A stretch of DNA of 64,000 nucleotides from Rhodanobacter sp. ANJX3 (lineage in GTDB: Bacteria; Pseudomonadota; Gammaproteobacteria; Xanthomonadales; Rhodanobacteraceae), in assembly GCF_014200755.1 (NCBI RefSeq), contig NZ_JACHCM010000004.1:248001-312000 (forward strand), given 5' to 3'. How positions within the stretch are numbered: the first letter of the stretch is position 1; each line of letters begins with the position of its first letter. Below the pieces are notes generated by a model, which worked only from the letters and a program-made list of their open reading frames with translations, was not told where the DNA came from and ran no database searches. This document shows, one piece after another, positions 44,862 through 54,450 of this stretch. The position numbers and the translations under genes are program-made.

Positions 44862-46250
44862 TTGTCGCGATCAGTACTCAAGCAGACCGATGACGCGCTG
44901 CCGATATTTTCGGCTGCGCGGTCGCGCGCCCTGATCATCGGACTATGCTGGATCGGTAGCAGCATGCTCGGAGGATGCGCCACTTACCGCCCTGCGCCGC
45001 TGCCGACCGCTGTTGAACTGCCACATGACGTGGCGCGGTTGCAGGGCGCACCGAGCGATGGGCGCGTGCTCGATCTGCCGACGATCGAACGTCTCGTACT
45101 ACTCAATAATCCCGACCTGCGCTCGGCGCGCGCTCAGCACGACGCGGCGCAGGCGCAAATGCTGCAAGCCGGGCTGCTGCCCAACCCGGCGATCAACGGC
45201 AGCATCGGCTATCTGATCTCCGGCGTAGGCGATGCCACCGCGTGGACGGCAGGCTTCAGCGAAGACATCCGCGCGCTGATCACCCTGTCGCCGCGACGGC
45301 AGGCGGCGAAAGCTGCCGCCGCGCAGATCGACGCCAGCCTGCTGTGGCAGGAATGGCAGACGATCGGCAAGGTGCGGCTGCTCGTGGTCGATCTGGTCGA
45401 GGGCGAGCGCCTACGCGCGCTGCAGAGCCACACGCTGGAGCAGCTGGCGCAGCGCAACCGGCAGCTGCGGCAAAGCGTCAATCAGGGTAATACCGACCTT
45501 ACCGCTGCGGCACCGGATTTCGTCGCCGCGGCGGACGCGCAAACTGCCTATGACGATCTGCAGCGTCGCCTGCTCAGCCAGCATCACGATCTGGCCGCGC
45601 TACTTGGCCTGGCGGCCGATACCGCGATTGCGCTGCCGGCCGCGCTGGAAATCCCCGCGGCGGACGACGCGCGCATTCGGGCCAGCGCGCGGGACATCGA
45701 ACGACGGCGTCCCGACCTCGTCGCGCTGCAGCTGGGCTATCAGGCACAGGAAGCGACGCTGCGCGCCGCCGTGCTGGCGCAGTTTCCGATGTTCTCGCTG
45801 GGCTACGCCGCATCGCAGGACAACAGCCGCGTGCGCAACGGCGGGCCGTCCATCACCTTCGACCTGCCGATCTTCGACCGCAACCAGGGCACTATCGCGA
45901 TCGCCAAAGCGACCCAGCAGCAGTTGCGCGACGAATACGCCGCGCGGCTGTCGTCGGCGCACGGCGACATCGATGCACTGCTAACCGAACAGGCGCTGGC
46001 GCGTGCGCAGCTGGCCGACCTATTGCCAACCTTGCCCGCGGCCGTGCATGACGCCGATCAGGCAACCACCGCGCAGCAGCAGGGGCTGATCGGTCTGCGC
46101 ACCTACGTCGATCTGCTGGTCGCCGCGCAAAGCCGCCAGGCCGCGGCCATCACCCTGCAGCAAACCGTGCTGGAGCAGCAGGTGGCGATGGATACGCTGC
46201 TCGGCACCGGCATGCCCGATTCCCTTCCCCAGGATGTCATTGCGCCATGA
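44862..46250 (+). CDS. TolC/CusC-like outer-membrane efflux lipoprotein
   Basis: A 462-aa outer-membrane factor, with lipobox SMLGGC and two OEP repeats (starting NPDLRSARAQHDAAQAQ and later RRRPDLVALQLGYQAQEA). The start is TTG 44862, with CGGAG six bases upstream; the nearest ATG (44845) is out of frame. The OEP helices and PIFDRNQGTIAIAK are standard. It heads a three-gene efflux operon with the adaptor and RND pump (overlaps of 4 bp), so it is the exit duct of that pump. RND substrates are not predictable from the sequence alone. Confidence 0.88.
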   Translation: MSRSVLKQTDDALPIFSAARSRALIIGLCWIGSSMLGGCATYRPAPLPTAVELPHDVARLQGAPSDGRVLDLPTIERLVLLNNPDLRSARAQHDAAQAQMLQAGLLPNPAINGSIGYLISGVGDATAWTAGFSEDIRALITLSPRRQAAKAAAAQIDASLLWQEWQTIGKVRLLVVDLVEGERLRALQSHTLEQLAQRNRQLRQSVNQGNTDLTAAAPDFVAAADAQTAYDDLQRRLLSQHHDLAALLGLAADTAIALPAALEIPAADDARIRASARDIERRRPDLVALQLGYQAQEATLRAAVLAQFPMFSLGYAASQDNSRVRNGGPSITFDLPIFDRNQGTIAIAKATQQQLRDEYAARLSSAHGDIDALLTEQALARAQLADLLPTLPAAVHDADQATTAQQQGLIGLRTYVDLLVAAQSRQAAAITLQQTVLEQQVAMDTLLGTGMPDSLPQDVIAP

Positions 46251-47299
46251 ACACGCGTCTATGCCGATGCATTTTTGCGCTCGTCGCCCTGTCCTTGGCT
46301 GGCTGCGGGGGCAGCGCCGCCGATTCGGACGCCGGCGGCAGTGACAAGGTCAGCGCCGCCGTCATCACGCAGGCCGTGCATCAAGGCAGCCTGCCCGACG
46401 TCGTCAGCGCCTACGGCACGGCGGCACCCGCGATCGATGCGGCCTCGACGCTGAGCATTCAGGCCGAAGGGGCGGTGACACAGTTCGACGTCACGGCCGG
46501 CACCGCCGTGCACCGCGGCCAGCGCCTACTCACCTTCACGCTGTCGCCAACGGCAGCGGCGGCTTACCAGCAGGCGCGTACGGCGTTGAACGTAGCGCAG
46601 GCTGCACGCGAACACACTGCGCAACTGCTGGCCCACCAGCTCGCCACGCGCGACCAGCTGGCGCAAGCCGACAAGGCGGCGAGCGATGCGCGCTCGGCAC
46701 TCGATGCGCTGCGTAAACAGCAGGGCGACGGCCGCACCATGGAGCTGCTCGCCCCGTTCGACGGCATCGTCAGCAGCATCGCCGTGACCCGCGGCGATAC
46801 GCTGCAGCCCGGCGCAGCGCTGCTGTCGCTGGCGCGCGGCGGCGGCGTCTTGGTGAGCGTCGGCCTCGAGATGAATCCGCAGCATGCACCCGTGCCCGGC
46901 GACAAGGTCACGCTGGTGCCGCTGGGCGCCGGTGCGCCGGTGACCGGTGTGGTAAAGCGCGTGGCCGGCATGCTCGACCCGCACACGCATCTGCAGAACG
47001 CCGACATCGCGCCCGACAGTCCGGTGATCGCCGGCATGGGCTATCGCGCCGACATCACCGTCGGCCAGTGGCATGGCTGGTTGATACCGCGCGATGCGCT
47101 GGTCGAGGACGGTACGGCGTGGCAAGTGTTTCAGGTCGCTGGCGGCAAGGCGGTCAAGGTGCCGGTCACCCTCGTTGGCGAGTCCGATACGGTGTCGGTG
47201 GTCAGCGGCACGCTGGATGCACAACGCCCGCTCGTCGTCGTCGGCAATACCCAGCTCGAGGACGGCATGGCGGTCCGTACGGCGGAGCCGGTGAAGTGA
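46247..47299 (+). CDS. RND efflux periplasmic adaptor (lipoprotein)
   Basis: A 350-aa membrane-fusion protein with lipobox SLAGC, so anchored to the inner membrane by lipid. It contains a short biotinyl-lipoyl-like domain (GAVTQFDVTAGTAVHRGQRL and APFDGIVSSIAVTRGDTLQPG), a helical hairpin (about 95-155) and beta-barrel. It is shorter than MdtA-type adaptors. It overlaps the outer-membrane factor and the RND permease genes by 4 bp on each side, which supports one stoichiometric complex. Confidence 0.88.
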   Translation: MNTRLCRCIFALVALSLAGCGGSAADSDAGGSDKVSAAVITQAVHQGSLPDVVSAYGTAAPAIDAASTLSIQAEGAVTQFDVTAGTAVHRGQRLLTFTLSPTAAAAYQQARTALNVAQAAREHTAQLLAHQLATRDQLAQADKAASDARSALDALRKQQGDGRTMELLAPFDGIVSSIAVTRGDTLQPGAALLSLARGGGVLVSVGLEMNPQHAPVPGDKVTLVPLGAGAPVTGVVKRVAGMLDPHTHLQNADIAPDSPVIAGMGYRADITVGQWHGWLIPRDALVEDGTAWQVFQVAGGKAVKVPVTLVGESDTVSVVSGTLDAQRPLVVVGNTQLEDGMAVRTAEPVK

Positions 47300-50200
47300 G
47301 CGAGCCGATATCAAGGCGCCCCGACTGGCTCGCGCGTCACGGCAGAACGCTGATCATCGTGGCGCTGGCGCTGATGCTGGCCGGGTTGTTCAGCGCGCTG
47401 TCGTTGCCGGTCGGCCTGTTTCCGCAAGTGTCGTTTCCGCGCGTGGTGGTCGATCTGGATGCCGGCGATCGACCGGCCGATCAGACCGCGCTTTTGGTGA
47501 CACGCCCTGTCGAAGAAGCGATCCGCACCGTGCCAGGCGTGGTGAGCCTGCGCTCGGACACCACGCGCGGATCGGCCCAGGTGTCGATCGATTTTGGCTG
47601 GGGCCGCGACATGACCTCGTCGACCCTACTGGTGGACGCGGCGATCGCGCGCGTGCTGCCCACCTTGCCTGTGGGCAGCACGTACGGCGTACGTCGGATG
47701 GACCCGACCGTGTTTCCGATCATCTCGTACGCCCTGCGCTCCGACACGCTGTCGCCAGTCGCGCTGCGCGACCTCGCGCAGTATCAGATCGTGCCGCTGT
47801 TGGCCGCCGTGCCCGGGCTCTCGCACGTCGACGTGCAGGGCGGCGAGACGGCCGAGATCGAAGTGGAGGCCGATCCGCAGAAGCTGGCCCTGCACGGCCT
47901 GGCGCTGAGTGACCTGGTGACCGCGCTGTCCGGCGCCAATGCGCGGCAAGCGGTCGGCCGCGTGCAGGATCACAACAAGCTGTATCTCGTCGTCGCCGAT
48001 CATTCGCTCAAAGGGATCGATGCGCTGCGCAACGTCGTGGTGAAAAGCGATGCGACCGGCTGGCTCAAACTCGCCGATGTGGCGACGGTGCGCAACGGCT
48101 ACCTGCCGCAGTGGATCAAGGTCGCCGAGGACGGCAAGCCGGCGGTGCTGTTCAACGTCTACGAGCAGCCGGACGGCAACGCCGTGCAGATCGCGCAGGC
48201 GGTACGCGACAAGCTGTCCGGCTTCGCGCTGCCGCGCGGCGTGACGATTCGCAACTGGTACGACCAGAGCGAGCTGGTCACCGAGTCGGCCAACAGCGTG
48301 CGCGATGCGGTGATCATCGGCCTGGTGCTGGCCGCGATCGTGATGCTGCTGTTCCTGCGCAACCTGCGCGTGACCCTGATCACCGTCATCGTGGTGCCGG
48401 CGACGCTGGCGGTGACGGTGCTGCTGCTGAGCGTGCTGGGGCTGAGCTTCAACATCATGACGCTGGGCGGCATCGCAGCCGCCGTGGGCCTGGTGATCGA
48501 CGATGTGATCGTGATGATCGAACACATCGCGCGCCGCGCCGGCGCCGCGCCCACCCAGGCGCACGGCGCGGTCGGCGCCGATGCGGTGCTGCCGGCGGCG
48601 CGCGAATTCATGGCGCCGCTGTCGGGATCGAGTCTCGCCACGCTGATCGTGTTTATTCCGCTGGGTTTCCTCGACGGCGTGACCGGCGCGTTTTCGAAGG
48701 CGCTGTCGATCACCATGGCCAGCGCGCTGATCGTGTCCTGGCTGGTGACCGCGCTGGTGGTGCCGCTGCTGGCGCGCCAGCTGATCAACTTTCAGCGCTG
48801 GCAGGACCCCGGCAGCAACCCGCGCGGCTGGCTGCGGCGCGCGCATGGGCCGCTCTACGACGGGCTGACGCGGCGGCCGTGGCTGCTGGCCGTGGTGCTG
48901 GTGCCGCTGCTGGTGCTCGGCTACGTCGCCTACACCAAGGTCGCCACCGGCTTCATGCCGACGGTCGACGAAAGCGGTTTCGTCATGGACTACTACACCG
49001 CGCCCGGCACATCGCTGCCGGAAACCTCGCGGCAGGTCGGCCAGATCGAGGCCATTCTCAGAGCCCAACCCGAGGTCGACACGTTTTCGCGCCGGCTCGG
49101 CACCGGCCTCGGCGGCGATCTCGGACAGTCCTATCACGGCGATTTTTTCGTCAAGCTGAAGCCCGATCACGCGCGCGCCACCGAGGAGGTGATGAGCGCG
49201 GTACGCACCCGTATCGAAAGCGAAGTGCCCGGCGTGGAGATCGAACTGGCGCAGCTGATGGAAGATCTCATCGGCGATCTCACGGCCGTGCCGCAGCCGA
49301 TCGAGATAAAACTCTACGGCACCAACCCCGGTGAGCTGGACGATCAGGCCGACAAGGTCGCCAAGGCGATCGGAAAAATCGACGGCGTGGTCGAGATCAA
49401 AAGCGGCGTGCAGCTCGCCGGCGATGCGCTCAACGTGAACATCGATGCAGCGCGTGCCGCGTTCGAAGGCATGACCGTCGACGCCATCACGCAGGCCGTC
49501 GATCAGGCCGTTTCCGGCACGGTCGCCACGCAGCTGCCGCAGCTGACCAAAAGCGTGGGCGTGCGCGTGTGGATTCCCGGCGCGATGCAGCTGAAGATTC
49601 CGCAGCTCGCGCGTCTGCCGATACGCGCGCCGGACGGCCACGTGTTTCCACTCGGGCGCGTGGCCACGCTGGAGCCGGTCAGCGGACAACCGCAGATCTC
49701 GCGCGAGGATCTGCAGCCGATGGTCGCCGTGACGGCGCGCATCGAAGGTCGTGGCATCGGCGCGGCGGTGGCCGATGTCAAAGCGCTGCTGGCCAAACCC
49801 GGCATGCTGGATGCGGGCGTGCGCTACGAGCTGGGTGGCCTTTACCAGCAGCAGCAGATCGCCTTCGTCGGTTTGAGCGAGGTCTTCGCTGCCGCACTGG
49901 TGGCCGAATTCATCCTGCTGATGTTTTTGTACCAGCGGCTGTGGCTGGCGCTGATCGTGCTGAGCTGCTCGCTGTTCTCCACCACGGCAGTTTTCATTGC
50001 GCTATGGCTGAGTGGCGTCGATCTCAACATCACGGCCATGATGGGCATGACCATGATCATCGGCATCGGCACCGAGATGGCGATTTTCTATGTCTCCGAG
50101 TACGTGAGCTTGGCGGACATCGTGGAGCCGCGGATGGCCCTGCGTCAGGCCAGCGTCGACCGCCTGCGGCCGATCACCATGACCACGCTGGCCGCGATCC

Positions 50201-50355
50201 TCACCCTGTTGCCGCTGGCGCTCGCGATCGGCCAGGGCTCAGGCCTGCAGCAACCGCTGGCGATCGCGATCATCGCCGGACTGATGCTGCAGTATCCGAT
50301 GGTGCTGCTGGTGATGCCGATGCTGATCGGGTTTACGTTGAAACGCCGCGACTGA
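47296..50355 (+). CDS. RND efflux permease
   Basis: A 1019-aa RND permease starting at GTG 47296, which overlaps the adaptor stop codon (GTGA). TM1 follows at about 20-40; TM4 has GLVIDDVIVMIEHIARRAG with paired Asp as in drug (HAE) pumps rather than the single-Asp motif of heavy-metal CzcA pumps. The GFMPTVDESGFVMDYYTAPG segment and the C-terminal MTTLAAILTLLPLALAIGQGSGLQQPLAI are conserved. In TM10 the acidic/polar residues GIGTEMAIFYVSEYV replace the usual pattern. The complete tripartite pump (channel, adaptor, permease) is encoded together. Confidence 0.9.
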   Translation: MSEPISRRPDWLARHGRTLIIVALALMLAGLFSALSLPVGLFPQVSFPRVVVDLDAGDRPADQTALLVTRPVEEAIRTVPGVVSLRSDTTRGSAQVSIDFGWGRDMTSSTLLVDAAIARVLPTLPVGSTYGVRRMDPTVFPIISYALRSDTLSPVALRDLAQYQIVPLLAAVPGLSHVDVQGGETAEIEVEADPQKLALHGLALSDLVTALSGANARQAVGRVQDHNKLYLVVADHSLKGIDALRNVVVKSDATGWLKLADVATVRNGYLPQWIKVAEDGKPAVLFNVYEQPDGNAVQIAQAVRDKLSGFALPRGVTIRNWYDQSELVTESANSVRDAVIIGLVLAAIVMLLFLRNLRVTLITVIVVPATLAVTVLLLSVLGLSFNIMTLGGIAAAVGLVIDDVIVMIEHIARRAGAAPTQAHGAVGADAVLPAAREFMAPLSGSSLATLIVFIPLGFLDGVTGAFSKALSITMASALIVSWLVTALVVPLLARQLINFQRWQDPGSNPRGWLRRAHGPLYDGLTRRPWLLAVVLVPLLVLGYVAYTKVATGFMPTVDESGFVMDYYTAPGTSLPETSRQVGQIEAILRAQPEVDTFSRRLGTGLGGDLGQSYHGDFFVKLKPDHARATEEVMSAVRTRIESEVPGVEIELAQLMEDLIGDLTAVPQPIEIKLYGTNPGELDDQADKVAKAIGKIDGVVEIKSGVQLAGDALNVNIDAARAAFEGMTVDAITQAVDQAVSGTVATQLPQLTKSVGVRVWIPGAMQLKIPQLARLPIRAPDGHVFPLGRVATLEPVSGQPQISREDLQPMVAVTARIEGRGIGAAVADVKALLAKPGMLDAGVRYELGGLYQQQQIAFVGLSEVFAAALVAEFILLMFLYQRLWLALIVLSCSLFSTTAVFIALWLSGVDLNITAMMGMTMIIGIGTEMAIFYVSEYVSLADIVEPRMALRQASVDRLRPITMTTLAAILTLLPLALAIGQGSGLQQPLAIAIIAGLMLQYPMVLLVMPMLIGFTLKRRD

Positions 50356-50365
50356 TAACCATCAC

Positions 50366-50399
50366 GACGGCCCCGAGCTGCGCGCAGGCCGGGGCCGTC
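50366..50399 (+). terminator. Hairpin at the end of the efflux operon
   Basis: A perfect 10-bp stem, GACGGCCCCG and CGGGGCCGTC, with a 14-base loop, 10 bp after the permease stop. There is no T-tract. Confidence 0.5.
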
Positions 50400-50725
50400 G
50401 CGTGTCGAAGTGCCGATAATCAAAAAATGGATCGCGCGTTTCAACGGTGCCAAAACGAATCCACGGCGATACACGGGGTCGCCAGATAATCCTGCATTAC
50501 ATCTGACCATGTTTTCCGATCGGCGAATGAGCACTAGTCGACCCTTCGATCGGGCTGCATTCTTCGCCCCTGATCAAATGGCCTTAACCGATACTCTGCA
50601 ATTTCGCCCGAAGTGCGATGCAGCTATGGAAATCAGCCATTTTCCGCGATATTCTAGTCCGAAAACCTCGGGTGATATCGGCATCGGCACCAGCGTAAAC
50701 CTTTGCGCTCCAGTTCTTACGAATA

Positions 50726-50741
50726 CTTAGTTTTCGCTTAG
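50726..50741 (+). promoter_or_regulatory. OmpR-type direct repeat upstream of TonB receptor 2
   Basis: CTTAG-TTTTCG-CTTAG with an 11-bp period. The same core CTTAGTTTT.CTTAG, on the other strand, stands before receptor 1. A further CTTAC lies 10 bp upstream (50716). About 120 bp separate it from the receptor start. Confidence 0.65.
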
Positions 50742-50860
50742 TTTAAATGATTATTTCTGCATTTGAAAAATAATATCGATAATCCATCTTCGGTTATAAA
50801 AATGTCACAGTTCATGAATAGAAATAGATGGTCATTAACGACCCTATTTTCTGGATAATC

Positions 50861-53071
50861 ATGAAGCGGATCAGTCGCACGACTCTTTTCACGAGCACTC
50901 AGCTTGCCCTTTGTCTGATAGCCAACCTGCCGTTTGCCAGCTACGCCAGCGATGCCACGCCAACAGCCGCTATCCCGGCGACAGCGACGAATGACGCCAG
51001 CGCAGACTCTTCCAAGAAGGTGAAGAATCTCGACGCGGTGAAGGTGACCGGTGCCGCCATCACAGTCGACAAGATCGCGCCGACCCAGGGTTCGATGATG
51101 GCGATCCAGCCGCAGTCGATCATCGGTGAGCAGTACCTACGCGAAAACGTGGCGCCGACCGGTGATTACACCGACGCCATCTCCATCGCGCCGAGCATCT
51201 CCACGGTCGCGCCGAACGGTCCGGGCCTGATGGAGGCGCAGAGCGTCACCATGCGCGGCTTCCAGGACGGCGAGTACAACGTCACCTTCGACGGCATTCC
51301 GTGGGGCGATTCGAACGACTTCACCCATCACTCGACCTCGTACTTCACCACCCAGGACACCGGCAGCATCGTGGTCGATCGTGGCCCGGGCACCGCGAGC
51401 ACGCTGGGCAACGCCACGTTCGGGGGCACCATTGCGGTGGGCTCACGCACGCCGTCGGATACCGCGGGTATCGAGCCCTATCTGAGTTTCGGCAGCTTCG
51501 GCACCTGGGTCGAGGGCGCTCAGCTCGATACCGGTGCGATCCAGCAGACCGGCGGCACCACGGCGCTGATCAACCTGGAGAACGTCCGGTCGGATGGCTA
51601 TCTGACGTACGCCGGGCAGCGCCGGCAGAACGTTTTCGCCAAGATCGTGCAGCCGATCGGCGACAACACCACGCTGACGTTTGTCGGCATGTACAACAAC
51701 ATCCACCAGAACGTGCCGCTGGGCGCGACGCGCGCCCAGATCGAGGCATACGGCCCGAACTATGGCTTGAACAACGATCCGTACAGCCAGGACTACTACT
51801 GCTACAACATCGACAATATCGACACCTATATGAGCTACGTCGGCCTGCACTCGGCGTTCGACGGCTGGACGATCGACAACAAGGCCTACACCTATTCGTA
51901 CAACCACTTCGGCTGGAACGGCGAGGACCCGAATGGCGAAACGCCGAACGGCACCATCTACAGCCCGCTCGACGTGCCGGCCCAGGCGCTGCGCAATACC
52001 TACACGTCGTACGGCGACATTTTCCGCCTGAGCAAGGAACTGGGGCCCGGCGAGCTGCGCACCGGTTTCTGGTACGACCACCAGCGCAACCTGCGCACGC
52101 TCTATGAGGTGGACGCCAATCTCAACTACGCCTACAACGCGCCGACCCAGCTGGCCGCCACCGATCGCGACATGCGCGATACGCTGACCACCTTTCAGCC
52201 CTATCTCGAATACAACTGGAACATCACCGACCGGCTGTCCCTGACCGGCGGCGTGAAAGATGCCGACTTCAAGCGCGACATCAATGCCCTGGTGAACCAG
52301 AAAACCGGCGAGCCGCTGGTGTATTCCAAGGATTACAGCAAGGTGCTGCCGTCACTGGCGCTGCACTGGCAGCTGAGCGACAGCTGGACCGCCTATGCAC
52401 AGCTGGCCAAGGGATTCCTGGCGCCCAACCTCAACACCTTCTACACCAGCGCACCGCAGGACAATACGGTCAAACCGCAGCAGACCATCAACAAGCAGCT
52501 CGGCACGACATGGTCCGACGGCCGCCTCACGCTGTCGGCGGACGGCTACTACATCAACTTCAACAACAAGATCGAAAGCCGCACGGTCGGCGCCATCACC
52601 ACCTTCTACAACGCCGGCGGCGCGGTCTACAAAGGGTTGGAGGGAGAGGCGACCTATCTGCTGGCTGACGGCTTCAGCGTGTACGCCAACGGCTCGCTCA
52701 ATCGTGCCATCGACAACGCCACCAACCAGTGGCTGCCCAACGCGCCCAGCAAGACCGCCGCGCTGGGTATGATCTACAACAGCGGACCGCTGTATGCCTC
52801 GCTGATCGACAAATTCGTCGGTCACCGCTATGGCGATACCGGTCTGCAGCAGCCGTTCGGCGGCTACGCCACCACCAACTTTGCCGCCAGCTATACGTTT
52901 GCCGAAGGTTTCGGAGCGCTCAAGAGCGTCAAGATCGGCGTGCAGGTCGACAATGTCTTCGACAACAAGAGCGTCTACTACCTTTCCGGCTACACCGCCC
53001 AGGACAACACGCCGCTGTATTTCACGATACCGGCGCGCAGCTACGAGCTGACGTTTTCGGCGAAGCTTTGA
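50861..53071 (+). CDS. TonB-dependent outer-membrane receptor 2
   Basis: A 736-aa TonB-dependent transporter related to receptor 1 (shared QPQSIIG, GDSNDFTHHSTSYF versus GDTNDFSHHTSSYF, GFLAPNLNTFYTS versus GFLAPNLDEFYVS). The start MKRISRTTL at 50861 gives a Sec signal ending near FASYASDA; an ATG at 50828 is also possible. TonB box-like DAVKVTGA, plug with VTMRGFQDGEYNVTFDG, barrel to the terminal strand SYELTFSAKL. The two are probably alternative receptors for similar substrates under the same regulator. An OmpR-type repeat lies in its promoter. Confidence 0.9.
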   Translation: MKRISRTTLFTSTQLALCLIANLPFASYASDATPTAAIPATATNDASADSSKKVKNLDAVKVTGAAITVDKIAPTQGSMMAIQPQSIIGEQYLRENVAPTGDYTDAISIAPSISTVAPNGPGLMEAQSVTMRGFQDGEYNVTFDGIPWGDSNDFTHHSTSYFTTQDTGSIVVDRGPGTASTLGNATFGGTIAVGSRTPSDTAGIEPYLSFGSFGTWVEGAQLDTGAIQQTGGTTALINLENVRSDGYLTYAGQRRQNVFAKIVQPIGDNTTLTFVGMYNNIHQNVPLGATRAQIEAYGPNYGLNNDPYSQDYYCYNIDNIDTYMSYVGLHSAFDGWTIDNKAYTYSYNHFGWNGEDPNGETPNGTIYSPLDVPAQALRNTYTSYGDIFRLSKELGPGELRTGFWYDHQRNLRTLYEVDANLNYAYNAPTQLAATDRDMRDTLTTFQPYLEYNWNITDRLSLTGGVKDADFKRDINALVNQKTGEPLVYSKDYSKVLPSLALHWQLSDSWTAYAQLAKGFLAPNLNTFYTSAPQDNTVKPQQTINKQLGTTWSDGRLTLSADGYYINFNNKIESRTVGAITTFYNAGGAVYKGLEGEATYLLADGFSVYANGSLNRAIDNATNQWLPNAPSKTAALGMIYNSGPLYASLIDKFVGHRYGDTGLQQPFGGYATTNFAASYTFAEGFGALKSVKIGVQVDNVFDNKSVYYLSGYTAQDNTPLYFTIPARSYELTFSAKL

Positions 53072-53428
53072 TGGATGGCAAAAAGATTGCGTCGTTCGTT
53101 GCAGTAACGCAGCAAAATTACAGACGTAACATCCGTGCCTTTCATCGGACCAGCACTTGTGGCACACGAGAAGAGTAGCCAATGCCACTTACTGAGGCGA
53201 GACAGCCTCTCATCCAATCGAAAGTGGCTCTCATCGAGTGGGCACAACGACCGCACAGCATTTGCCCAAGTGCTTTTTAATTATCGAATTAGTTGAGCTA
53301 CGGCCTGGCGCGCTGACAGACCGTTTGCGAAAAGTCCATTATTGGCCAAGATCCATCCTGCGTCGGCTTTAACCCAAATGCGAAGAGAAACTGGATAGAC
53401 TTGAAGTAAGTCACAGGGGAGATCAGGG
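53072..53428. other. Intergenic region, nothing recognised
   Basis: About 357 bp of lower GC than average between receptor 2 and the next gene. I find no promoter, repeat or gene that I can support. Confidence 0.3.
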
Positions 53429-54289
53429 ATGAATCGTTTAACGTCTTGGCTTTTTCTCGCTGTTCTGTCTTGCACAGCACTCACCGCAGCAGCTAGCTCA
53501 CAAAAGCAGTTCCAGGCGAGCATGCTCGTTACCGGCTCCATTGTCGTGGCGCCCGACGGGACCGTTAGCAGCTTTACGTTGGACCAAACCAGCAAGCTTC
53601 CCAGCGCTGTTGTGGATCTGATGAATAAGGGCGTTCCGTCATGGCGATTTGCGCAGACGAAGCGTGACGGCCAGCCAGTCGCCGCAGCGGCAAGAATGAG
53701 CGTCCGCATTATTGCCCAGCCTCAAGACAACGGAAATTACGTTCTCCGGATGAGCGGAGCCCAATTCGATCAAAATACGAATGCCAAGGACTCCCTACAT
53801 GCAAACCGAATTCCTCCAACGTACCCTGCTTCGGCAATCCGGGATCATGTTGCCGGCTCGGTGTATTTATTAGTTCGAGTGAATAAGCAGGGGCAGGCGG
53901 TCGATGCCTTTGCCGAACAAGTCAACCTTGATGCCCAACCAGGGGGTATGCCTTCTGAGTCGACTATGAAAAGGTGGAGAGCCCTCCTTGCCAATGCCTC
54001 TCTTGAGGCCGTTCGCAAATGGACATTCCGTAGCCCTGGATCAAACGACCATTCCACGGATGGCTACTGGTACGCACGAGTACCCATAAACTTTAGTTTT
54101 GCGGACTCACTTGAGCGTCCGACACCCGAGTACGGCAAGTGGGAAATCTACGTGCCTGGCCCCGTGGAACAAAATCCTTGGTATAGCCAAAGCCGGATAG
54201 CGGATCGCGATATAGATGCACTTCCGGATGGAAGCGTCTCTCTTGCCGATCAGGGGCTGCATCTGGTGACGCCACTTGGGGGCTCCTAA
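53429..54289 (+). CDS. Exported protein with TonB C-terminal-like domain
   Basis: A 286-aa protein with a signal peptide (MNRLTSWLFLAVLSCTALTAAAS), then a half resembling one TonB_C fold (GSIVVAPDGTVSSFTLDQTS ... VPSWRFAQT) and a second, clearer TonB_C domain (RIPPTYPASAIRDHVAGSVY, LLVRVNKQGQAVDAF, AVRKWTFRSP). There is no N-terminal membrane anchor nor Pro-rich linker, so it cannot act as a standard TonB; it is probably a soluble periplasmic relative. A ribosome site GGGGAG is well placed. GC and codon use are lower than in the neighbouring genes, which hints at separate origin. Confidence 0.75.
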   Translation: MNRLTSWLFLAVLSCTALTAAASSQKQFQASMLVTGSIVVAPDGTVSSFTLDQTSKLPSAVVDLMNKGVPSWRFAQTKRDGQPVAAAARMSVRIIAQPQDNGNYVLRMSGAQFDQNTNAKDSLHANRIPPTYPASAIRDHVAGSVYLLVRVNKQGQAVDAFAEQVNLDAQPGGMPSESTMKRWRALLANASLEAVRKWTFRSPGSNDHSTDGYWYARVPINFSFADSLERPTPEYGKWEIYVPGPVEQNPWYSQSRIADRDIDALPDGSVSLADQGLHLVTPLGGS

Positions 54290-54414
54290 ATAAATATCCC
54301 TAAAGGCGGCAGTCGACCCGCGCTTTTCCTCGCACCTCATTCTTAAAGTCTTTTTCCAAAATCCAAGCGGTTGGAAGCAGGCTTTATCTGCGAATAAAGT
54401 TTCAATTGCACCTA

Positions 54415-54444
54415 TTGACGCCATTGCTGCATCGCATCTATGTT
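54415..54444 (+). promoter_or_regulatory. Promoter of the threonine operon
   Basis: -35 TTGACG at 54415-54420, 18-bp spacer, -10 TATGTT at 54439-54444. The start of transcription would fall at about 54451, on the ATG of the leader peptide. The leucine operon promoter has the same layout. Confidence 0.6.
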
Positions 54445-54450
54445 CGACTC

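Larger units (their letters stand above)
50356..50860. other. AT-rich intergenic region before TonB receptor 2
   Basis: 505 bp of markedly lower GC than its surroundings. It starts with a hairpin, GACGGCCCCG / CGGGGCCGTC (50366-50399, loop 14), likely closing the efflux operon although it lacks a T-run. The second half holds the promoter and the OmpR-type repeat of the receptor gene. No open frame in it looks real. Confidence 0.5.

Noticed and set aside
47626..49689. 687-codon open frame opposite the RND permease at 47-50 kb
   Set aside because: Shadow of the permease gene; low-complexity His/Arg/Gln composition and no recognisable family.
47296..50355. Heavy-metal (CzcA/CusA) pump
   Set aside because: The TM4 signature has the paired Asp of drug pumps (GLVIDDVIV), not the metal-pump pattern, so only a general RND label is given.
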